Positions 1 through 5,019 of a stretch of DNA of 5,019 nt are shown here, piece after piece (within the stretch, counting starts at the first letter, position 1; every line of letters begins with the position of its first letter). The position numbers and the translations under genes were made by a program. Where the stretch lies: contig DATKGP010000035.1 of assembly GCA_035510775.1 (NCBI GenBank), positions 1-5,019 on the forward strand, read 5' to 3'. The notes beneath the pieces are model-generated. The model was not told the origin of the DNA. It saw only the letters and a program-made list of their open reading frames with translations, and did not search any database. Source of the stretch: DATKGP01 sp035510775 (GTDB taxonomy: Bacteria; Patescibacteriota; UBA1384; 2-12-FULL-50-11).

Positions 1-677
1 TTTTAAAGACGACCAATCTTACCAAAACCTACGGTAAAGGCGAATCGGCCTTTACCGCTCTTCGCAATGTTAATTTAACGGTCGATAAAGGTGAGAGCGT
101 CGCCATTTTGGGCAAAAGCGGTTCCGGCAAGTCAACTCTAATGCATATTCTAGCGCTGCTCGATACCCCGACCGAGGGTACGATTTTTGTCGATGGCGAG
201 GATGCTTCTCGATTTCGTGCCAAGAAATCAGACCTGCTCCGCAACCAAAAATTTGGCTTTGTCTTTCAGCAGTTCTTTTTAAATGGCAACCAAAGCGTCT
301 TAGACAACGTTATTTTACCTTCCAAAATTGCCGGTTTGTCGGCTCGAGAACGGGCGAAACGAGGCATGGAGACTCTGAAGGCTGTCGAGCTCGAAGAAAA
401 GGCCAAAAGTAAGGCCAACAATCTTTCCGGTGGTCAGAAACAACGCGTAGTTATCGCCAGGGCACTTATCAACGATCCGCAAGTAATTTTTGCTGATGAG
501 CCGACGGGTAACCTCGACAGCGTCACCGGCGCGGCTATTCAGGAGATGCTATTTCGTTTAAATAAAGAGCGCGGCATCACTTTGATTGTGGTAACGCACG
601 ATCATGACATCGCCGCCAAGTGCGATCGGTTGGTGGAAATTAGCGACGGCAAAATTGTCAGGGAAACCAAAAAATGA
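1..677 (+). CDS. ABC transporter ATP-binding protein, MacB/LolD type (5' end off window)
   Basis: This is the cytoplasmic ATPase that powers an FtsX/MacB-type permease. The frame is open from base 3 (first full codon) and gives 224 residues before TGA. The family is usually about 220-235 residues, so only a few N-terminal residues are missing. The fragment opens with LKTTNLTKTYG, typical of the family's first strand. Counting from base 3, I see Walker A GKSGSGKST (37-45), the Q-loop FVFQQ (Gln89), the ABC signature LSGGQ (141-145), Walker B VIFADEPTGNLD with the Asp-Glu pair at 165-166, and the H-loop VVTHD (His199). All catalytic elements are intact. A TTG at 108 could be read as a start, but it lies inside Walker A and cannot be the real one. 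The segment after the Q-loop reads FFLNGNQSVLDNV instead of the common FNLLP-type sequence. The stop overlaps the permease start by ATGA, which implies translational coupling. The substrate cannot be read from the ATPase. Confidence 0.95.
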   Translation, partial: LKTTNLTKTYGKGESAFTALRNVNLTVDKGESVAILGKSGSGKSTLMHILALLDTPTEGTIFVDGEDASRFRAKKSDLLRNQKFGFVFQQFFLNGNQSVLDNVILPSKIAGLSARERAKRGMETLKAVELEEKAKSKANNLSGGQKQRVVIARALINDPQVIFADEPTGNLDSVTGAAIQEMLFRLNKERGITLIVVTHDHDIAAKCDRLVEISDGKIVRETKK

Positions 678-1981
678 GGCTCATTGATATCTTTCGAACC
701 GCCAGCGGAAACATTTGGCAGAGCAAGCTGCGGACTATTTTGACGATTATCGCCGTATTCATTGGGGCATTTACTCTTGTTCTGACCACGGGAATCGGAG
801 CTGGGATTTCGCAATATATCGACGGTCAAGTCAGCGGTATCGGCGCCAAGAATGTGCTGATGATTACGGCCAAAACCACTACAACTTCGGTCGGGAGTTC
901 CACAGATCCCCAGAAGTACGATCCGGATAAGATAACCCGCCAACGGGGCGGTGGCGGAGTTGATGGGGGAGAAAGCACCACTTTGCTAACCGACAAGGAC
1001 GTGGCGAAGATTGAGACTCAAAGTGGTATTCTTGACGCCACGCCACAGCGCAGCGTCTCCCCGGACTATATTTCAGGATCGAACAAGGACAAGTACCTTC
1101 TCTCGGTTAGCCATTACATTGACGGAACCAACGTCGTAATGAACGCCGGCGTTATCACTAGTAACACTTCAACCCAGAGCGAGATAGCTCTTCCGTATAA
1201 CTACGTTTCTGTTCTAGGATTTGCCAATTATGCCGACGCTGTCGGTAAAACGGTGAAAATTGGCATCACCGATTCCACCGGCACTTTGTCTGAAGTCTCG
1301 GCAGTGGTTGTCGGCGTTCCCGAGAAAAGCTTGATGTCGTCAGACGGGGCTAGCGTCAACTCGACGCTCTTCGACAAGCTGTACGAAGTTCAGAGTGTCG
1401 GCTTGCCCGCCGCTTCCTTAAATAGATACGCTATGGTTGTCGCTCACTTCGACTCTTCCTACACCGATGCCCAGGTGACCGATCTTAAAAATAGGCTCGA
1501 CAAAGATGGCTATACCGGCCAGACAATCGCCGACACCATTGCCACCGTCAAAAAAATTATTAGCGGCATTGTGATTGTTTTCGACATCTTCGCCATTATC
1601 GCCCTGTTGGCGGCCAGCTTCGGCGTGATCAACACCCTACTAATGTCGGTGCAGGAGCGAACCAAGGAGATAGGGTTAATGAAGGCGGTTGGAATGGGGC
1701 GCCGTCGGATCTTCTTACTGTTCAGTATAGAGGCCATTTTGTTGGGCTTTTGGGGAAGTTTTCTCGGGGTTTTGGTCGCTATTGGGGTTGGTAAGATTGC
1801 TAACCAAATTGCCACCAGAACCTTCCTGAAGGATTTTGAAGGGCTGCACCTGCTGGCCTTTCCGCCGATGAACCTCGTCTTGATTGTCTTAGGTATTATG
1901 TTCGTGGCCTTTCTTGCCGGTACTTTGCCGGCTCGCCGAGCCTCCGGCTTGAATCCAATTGACGCTCTTCGCTACGAGTAA
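674..1981 (+). CDS. ABC transporter permease, FtsX/MacB family
   Basis: This 435-residue protein is the membrane partner of the preceding ATPase. The layout is that of MacB/LolC/E permeases. A cytoplasmic N-terminus (NIWQSKLRTILT) leads into the first membrane helix at about 21-44. A large extracytoplasmic domain (about 45-292, MacB periplasmic-core-like) follows. Three C-terminal helices lie at about 297-323, 347-375 and 395-418. The conserved loop QERTKEIGLMKAVGM after helix 2 and the ending PARRASGLNPIDALRYE are classic FtsX-domain signatures. The start ATG at 674 overlaps the ATPase stop, with a weak AGGGA about 9 bases upstream. The external domain carries a glycine-rich insert (RQRGGGGVDGG, about 89-99), probably a disordered loop. 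Such pairs act by mechanotransmission in export of drugs, peptides or lipoproteins; which applies here is unknown. In related systems an HlyD-like adaptor gene lies next to the pair, but none is visible here. Confidence 0.93.
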   Translation: MRLIDIFRTASGNIWQSKLRTILTIIAVFIGAFTLVLTTGIGAGISQYIDGQVSGIGAKNVLMITAKTTTTSVGSSTDPQKYDPDKITRQRGGGGVDGGESTTLLTDKDVAKIETQSGILDATPQRSVSPDYISGSNKDKYLLSVSHYIDGTNVVMNAGVITSNTSTQSEIALPYNYVSVLGFANYADAVGKTVKIGITDSTGTLSEVSAVVVGVPEKSLMSSDGASVNSTLFDKLYEVQSVGLPAASLNRYAMVVAHFDSSYTDAQVTDLKNRLDKDGYTGQTIADTIATVKKIISGIVIVFDIFAIIALLAASFGVINTLLMSVQERTKEIGLMKAVGMGRRRIFLLFSIEAILLGFWGSFLGVLVAIGVGKIANQIATRTFLKDFEGLHLLAFPPMNLVLIVLGIMFVAFLAGTLPARRASGLNPIDALRYE

Positions 1982-2002
1982 CGGCTCGGTCTAACTAAAA
2001 TT

Positions 2003-2040
2003 GCTTCCGGTAGAAACAACCGCCAAAGCCTTGATTTTTA
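2003..2040 (+). terminator. Possible weak intrinsic terminator after the ABC operon
   Basis: An imperfect hairpin begins 22 bases after the permease stop. Outer arms GCTT (2003-2006) and AAGC (2026-2029) and inner arms CGGT (2008-2011) and ACCG (2019-2022) enclose a 7-base loop, with a small internal bulge. It is followed by CTTGATTTTTA, which is moderately T-rich. The stem is interrupted, so termination would be partial at best. The T-rich stretch also serves as the -35 region of the next promoter. Confidence 0.35.
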
Positions 2041-2059
2041 GCTGAAAATGTGATACAGT
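2031..2059 (+). promoter_or_regulatory. Sigma70-type extended -10 promoter for the secreted-protein gene
   Basis: The -35 box is TTGATT (2031-2036, 4 of 6 to TTGACA). After exactly 17 bases comes the -10 box TACAGT (2054-2059, 4 of 6 to TATAAT). A TG at 2051-2052 forms an extended -10 element. Transcription would start near 2066, giving a leader of about 42 bases before the ATG at 2108. Spacing and both boxes agree well, but the call rests on sequence alone. Confidence 0.6.
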
Positions 2060-2092
2060 TAGCCCAACACATCGCCGTTTCAAAGCGGGGAT

Positions 2093-2098
2093 GGGGGG
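2093..2098 (+). promoter_or_regulatory. Atypical G-tract ribosome-binding region
   Basis: A run of six G lies 9 bases upstream of the ATG at 2108, preceded by another GGGG at 2087-2090. No AGGAGG-like core is present. The G run can still pair with the CCUCC of 16S rRNA, if less perfectly. Its spacing supports 2108 as the start codon of the downstream gene. Confidence 0.45.
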
Positions 2099-2107
2099 TA
2101 CGTTAAA

Positions 2108-3358
2108 ATGAGATATCGATACAGACTACTCACGTCGTTTATCGCTGTACTAGTTATGGCGATCCTGACTTCTTTCGCTTACGCCCAGGAAATCGTTCGT
2201 GTGGGCGGAGATGCGGTGGTTGTCACTAACCACCCGGCCTACTACCTGATGGTGAACTGTCATGTCTATCGGCTGGTGGCTTCTGATGATCAGGAGCTAC
2301 GACGCCGAGAAATCGGCGAGCGTTACACCGACGCCGTCAACGCGGCCGAAACCGAGTACAAGGGCAAAGAAAAGGGCATTGAAGGTCTGAAAGACTCTGA
2401 TCCGGAGGCTTACCAGGCCAGCCACGACGCTCACCAGGCCAAGTACGAAGAGGCCTGCCGGGTCGCGGCACAGGAAAGAGACGATGCTCTGGCTAGGATA
2501 TACCAGCCCTGCGACGAGCTTCTTCCTAACTTCACCGATATCGTCATCGGCATCGATGAGCCCTTTAGGGTTTTCTACTTCGAAGGCGTTGTAGACGACG
2601 ACGGCTGGTGTCTCACATTTTGGGAGCCGTGGAGATTTTACCGCGGTCCGAGATGGTGCTACGACTGGGGCTACCACGAAAGGATCCGTTACGATCGCAT
2701 CCGGAACTTCCGGCGCGATTACTCACGGCATGCCTACAACTCCGTCTTCGGCTGGCGAGATCGCAACGATCGTCGTCCGCAGATTCGATCCGCTTTCCAC
2801 GTTGGTAACAACGAGCGGCCGCATCTGCCCGACCGAAAGATCGAACGCCGTACTGGCAGGGACTCGTGGTTCCGCCCCGATGACAATCGCGGTCGCGACA
2901 ATGGCCATAGCGGCAACTTCGACAACAATCGTGGTGGACACGATGGTTACCGAAGTGCTGGCAACGACAGAGGTCACGGCAAAGGTGACGGTGGGCACAA
3001 CAACACCGGCTCCGGATCGGGTCACAACAACGGTAGTGGCAATGGTTCCGGCTCCGGCCACAACACCGGCGGCAATCCGCCCAACCACGGCAATGGCGGC
3101 AGTGGCTCCGGCCACGGTAACACCGGTAGCGGTGGCAGCCACGATTCCGGTGACGGCGGACATACCGGTGGCCACGGCTCGGGCGGCAGCGGATCCTCTG
3201 GTGGAGGCCATGGATCCAGCGGCAACTCGGGTGGCTCTGGTCACGGTTCAGGTGGCAACGGCGGCGGGCATTCCGGAGGCCACTCCGGTGGCGACCACGG
3301 CGACAAAGGCGGCCACGGTGACAAGGGAAATCACGACAAAGGTGGCAAGGGCAAGTAG
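2108..3358 (+). CDS. Secreted protein of unknown family with a Gly/His-rich tail
   Basis: This gene encodes 416 residues that I do not recognise as a named family. The N-terminus is a clear signal peptide: basic MRYRYR, hydrophobic core 7-23, and an AYA site with cleavage expected after residue 26. Residues about 60-132 are highly charged and Ala/Glu/Arg-rich, likely helical. Residues 153-220 are rich in Trp, Tyr, Phe and Arg (for example WEPWRFYRGPRWCYDWGYH). Five cysteines (51, 117, 135, 168, 184) all lie in this folded part, so disulfides are possible but one is unpaired. From 259 to the end the sequence is low complexity: about 66 Gly and 18 His in 158 residues, with Ser, Asn and Asp, ending in Lys-rich repeats. 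There is no LPXTG motif or C-terminal membrane helix, so it is probably released or held non-covalently. The start is supported by the signal peptide, the G-tract upstream and the promoter at 2031. A strong terminator follows, so it is a single-gene unit. A role in metal binding, adhesion or the cell surface is speculation. Confidence 0.85.
   Translation: MRYRYRLLTSFIAVLVMAILTSFAYAQEIVRVGGDAVVVTNHPAYYLMVNCHVYRLVASDDQELRRREIGERYTDAVNAAETEYKGKEKGIEGLKDSDPEAYQASHDAHQAKYEEACRVAAQERDDALARIYQPCDELLPNFTDIVIGIDEPFRVFYFEGVVDDDGWCLTFWEPWRFYRGPRWCYDWGYHERIRYDRIRNFRRDYSRHAYNSVFGWRDRNDRRPQIRSAFHVGNNERPHLPDRKIERRTGRDSWFRPDDNRGRDNGHSGNFDNNRGGHDGYRSAGNDRGHGKGDGGHNNTGSGSGHNNGSGNGSGSGHNTGGNPPNHGNGGSGSGHGNTGSGGSHDSGDGGHTGGHGSGGSGSSGGGHGSSGNSGGSGHGSGGNGGGHSGGHSGGDHGDKGGHGDKGNHDKGGKGK
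2882..3355 (+). repeat. Low-complexity Gly/His/Ser/Asn-coding region
   Basis: This stretch encodes residues 259-416 of the secreted protein. It consists of degenerate short units such as GSGSGH, GGHSGGH and GDKGGH rather than one exact tandem repeat. About 42% of residues are Gly and 11% His; there is no Cys or Trp and a single Pro-Pro. The DNA is dominated by GGC/GGT/GGN, CAC/CAT and AAC codons, which creates long open frames on other frames and on the opposite strand. Those are by-products of composition. Such regions are prone to slippage and length variation. Confidence 0.85.
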
Positions 3359-3378
3359 CCCGGCCACAACCTCTCTCC

Positions 3379-3413
3379 GAGGCCTCGAACAACAGTTCGA
3401 GGCCTCTTCTTTT
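3379..3413 (+). terminator. Strong intrinsic terminator of the secreted-protein gene
   Basis: A perfect 12-bp stem, GAGGCCTCGAAC (3379-3390) with GTTCGAGGCCTC (3395-3406), encloses the 4-base loop AACA. It is followed by TTCTTTT (3407-3413). It lies 20 bases past the stop codon at 3358. In the minus direction the stem is followed by GGAGAGAGG, not a T-run, so it should work mainly for plus-strand transcripts. Confidence 0.9.
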
Positions 3414-3481
3414 GCCCTATTTAAACACGGTCTAATCATAGAGGACTGTCCTTCTTGGTGGGATTGTTGAAATTAACATAG

Positions 3482-3518
3482 TAATCAACATCGAACCTGA
3501 AGAACTGTCCTTCAGGTT
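3482..3518 (-). terminator. Possible weak terminator for the minus-strand Mg2+ ATPase gene
   Basis: A perfect 9-bp inverted repeat, AACCTGAAG (3494-3502) and CTTCAGGTT (3510-3518), has a 7-base loop. It lies 16 bases beyond the stop codon of the minus-strand gene. On the minus strand it is followed by CGATGTTGATTAC, which is only mildly T-rich. The position fits a terminator or a 3'-end-stabilising hairpin; the missing U-tract lowers confidence. Confidence 0.4.
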
Positions 3519-3534
3519 GGGGTGTTACAAGTAT

Positions 3535-5019
3535 TTAAACTTTGTATCGGCGGTAGAACCAGACTTTAAACAATTCGATTAAGACAAAGTACGTTACCAA
3601 GACTCCACCGAGGAAAATCATAAACGTTCCCGGCAGGGGGATAAACTGAAACTCCTGGCCAATCCAAGTGAACGGCAAGCCAATGCCGATAGCCACAACG
3701 CCAATCGTAGTTAGCGACAACAGCCAGCTCGGTCGACTCTTCCAAAACGGGACGCTTCGGGTGCGGATGGCAAAAACAATCAACGTCTGGGTCATCAAAG
3801 ATTCCACAAACCAGCCGGTTCTAAACAGCTCTGGGGTGGCGTGGAAAAACAAAATCAGAGCCCCGAAAGTCAGCAAATCGAAGATTGAACTGACCGGCCC
3901 AATAATGAACATAAAATGTTTAATTAGGCCGATGTTCCAGCGTTTCGGCTGAACCAGATATTCGTGGTCAACTTGGTCGGTCGGCAGAGCCAGCTGCGAG
4001 CAATCGTAAAGCAGGTTGTTTAGCAAAATTTGGGTCGGTAACATCGGCAAAAACGGCAAGAAAAGGGCGCCAATGGCCACCGAGAACATATTACCGAAGT
4101 TCGAGCTGGTGTTCATCATAATGTACTTCATGACGTTGCCGTGGGTTTTTCGGCCGTCCTCGATGCCGTCTTGTAGCACCGCCAGATCCTTTTCCAGCAA
4201 GATTAAATTGGCCGCCTCTTTAGCGACGTCGGCGGCGTTATCAACCGAGATACCGATATCGGCGGCGTGAAAAGCCAAGCCGTCGTTAATGCCATCGCCC
4301 AAGAACCCGACCACTGCCCCGCCTTTGCGCAGGGCCTGAATTATTATTTCCTTATGTTCTGGCGTCAGCTTGGCGAAGACCGTCGTCTCGGCCGCTCTCT
4401 TGACCAATTCTGCCTCATCAAGGCGGTCAATTTCGTCTCCCACCAGAATCTTGCCGGTCTCGATTTTCAAGTCCTGACAGACCTTGGCGCTAACGTGCTC
4501 GTTGTCACCAGTCAAGATTTTCAAGGTTACTCCATGGCGTTTCAAATCTTCCACCGCCACCGCGGCGCTTTCTTTCGGTGGGTCAAGGAATGTCAGTAGG
4601 CCAACGAAAGTTAGATCTTTTTCGTCGGAAGGTTCGTAGGTTCTTTGTGGCTTGACGGATTTCTCGGCCAAGGCCAAGACACGGTAGCCTTGGACGCTCA
4701 ACTTATGATATAGCTCCTGAACGCTGTCGCGCTCCTTAGCAGTCATCGCCAGTTCCTTACTGCCAGCTCGGTACCGCGAGCAAGCTTTCAAAACTCCGTC
4801 GGTCGCCCCCTTAGTAATTAACTGATTTTCGCCGTGGTGGCGGACGATCACCGACAGACGCTTGCGCTCAAAGTCGAAAGGAATATCGGCCAGGCGCATA
4901 TACTCGGTAATGTCTTTGGCTTTGTCGTGGTTGATAATGGCCTCGTCGAGCGGGTCTTTGAAGCCGGCGTAGAAGAAACTATTGAGGTAGGCCAGGTGAA
5001 AAACCTCTTCGTCCTCTCC
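3535..5019 (-). CDS. mgtA: Magnesium-transporting P-type ATPase, MgtA/MgtB type (N-terminal part off window)
   Basis: This is an inner-membrane pump that imports Mg2+ at the cost of ATP (P3B class). The window holds the last 494 codons; the frame stays open to base 5019, so the Met at 4897-4899 is internal. Family length is about 850-900 residues, so the first helices, the actuator domain and the DKTGT phosphorylation site lie beyond the right edge. Numbering from the right edge, I see LNSFFYAGFKDPLDEAI and IPFDFERKRLSV (nucleotide domain), KGA (70-72, ATP binding), DPPKE (146-150), TGDN (170-173), FAKLTPEHK (215-223) and the P-domain GDGIND (241-246). SSNFGN (305-310, helix 5) and LLYDCSQ (336-342, helix 6), the likely cation-binding elements, and FLPFLPMLP are MgtA hallmarks. 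Helices 5-10 are all present and the protein ends YRRYKV. The hinge motif reads GDGINDGLAF where most family members have GDGINDAPAL. Its promoter is off window, so regulation by Mg2+ cannot be assessed. Confidence 0.95.
   Translation of the reverse strand, partial: GEDEEVFHLAYLNSFFYAGFKDPLDEAIINHDKAKDITEYMRLADIPFDFERKRLSVIVRHHGENQLITKGATDGVLKACSRYRAGSKELAMTAKERDSVQELYHKLSVQGYRVLALAEKSVKPQRTYEPSDEKDLTFVGLLTFLDPPKESAAVAVEDLKRHGVTLKILTGDNEHVSAKVCQDLKIETGKILVGDEIDRLDEAELVKRAAETTVFAKLTPEHKEIIIQALRKGGAVVGFLGDGINDGLAFHAADIGISVDNAADVAKEAANLILLEKDLAVLQDGIEDGRKTHGNVMKYIMMNTSSNFGNMFSVAIGALFLPFLPMLPTQILLNNLLYDCSQLALPTDQVDHEYLVQPKRWNIGLIKHFMFIIGPVSSIFDLLTFGALILFFHATPELFRTGWFVESLMTQTLIVFAIRTRSVPFWKSRPSWLLSLTTIGVVAIGIGLPFTWIGQEFQFIPLPGTFMIFLGGVLVTYFVLIELFKVWFYRRYKV

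Noticed and set aside
29..244. Minus-strand open frame opposite the ABC ATPase
   Set aside because: It lies across Walker A of a clearly conserved gene on the plus strand.
2723..3244. Minus-strand Ala/Val/Thr-rich open frame
   Set aside because: This is another complement shadow of the repetitive tail, with no coding signals of its own.
2882..3355. CRISPR array or tandem satellite
   Set aside because: The repetition is short, degenerate and in frame with a protein; there are no fixed-length repeats separated by unique spacers.
2613..3392. Minus-strand open frame rich in Arg, Cys and His opposite the secreted-protein gene
   Set aside because: The composition is what the complement of Gly/His/Ser/Asn codons produces. 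It would begin inside the stem of the terminator and shows no domain or start signal.
2730..3470. Long plus-strand open frame rich in Ala, Thr and Val overlapping the secreted-protein gene
   Set aside because: It is a frame shadow of the Gly/His codon repeats. It starts inside the real gene, has no start signals and runs on through the terminator. The main frame has a signal peptide and promoter.
4267..4599. Plus-strand open frame opposite the Mg2+ ATPase gene
   Set aside because: The opposite strand encodes conserved P-domain motifs over the whole range, so this frame is a shadow.
4897..4899. ATG as the start of the Mg2+ ATPase gene
   Set aside because: The frame stays open to the right edge and the upstream residues match the MgtA nucleotide-binding domain, so this Met is internal.

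Overview
The window looks like chromosomal DNA of a bacterium that uses the standard code: TGA ends the first gene, and UAG and UAA end others. No phage, insertion-sequence, CRISPR or RNA gene is visible. The style of the ABC genes, the compact spacing and the base composition near 50% G+C remind me of Candidatus Saccharibacteria (TM7) or another member of the Candidate Phyla Radiation. That assignment rests on recognition only and is low to moderate in confidence.

Layout, left to right. (1) From the left edge to 1981 there is a two-gene export module of the MacB/LolCDE type. The ATPase is nearly complete, with its first few residues off the left edge. It is coupled by an ATGA overlap to a four-helix FtsX/MacB-type permease. 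(2) 1982-2107 is a short intergenic spacer. It holds a weak terminator-like hairpin, a good extended -10 promoter and an unusual G-tract ribosome-binding region. (3) 2108-3358 encodes a secreted protein of unknown family: a signal peptide, a charged helical segment, an aromatic/arginine-rich segment with cysteines, then a 158-residue Gly/His/Ser/Asn tail. A strong intrinsic terminator follows. (4) 3359-3534 is a convergent spacer. (5) From 3535 to the right edge, on the minus strand, lies the C-terminal half of an MgtA-type magnesium P-type ATPase. It extends into the window edge; its first two-thirds of the membrane entry helices, actuator domain and DKTGT site are outside.

How they may work together. 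The ABC pair is one translational unit and probably exports a peptide, lipid or drug, or moves lipoprotein-like cargo. No adaptor protein is visible. The secreted Gly/His-rich protein has its own promoter and terminator, so it is an independent unit. Its neighbourhood with a Mg2+ pump is suggestive for metal handling, but the genes converge and are not co-transcribed. The most unusual item is the secreted Gly/His-rich protein; I see no evidence for a wholly new multi-gene system.
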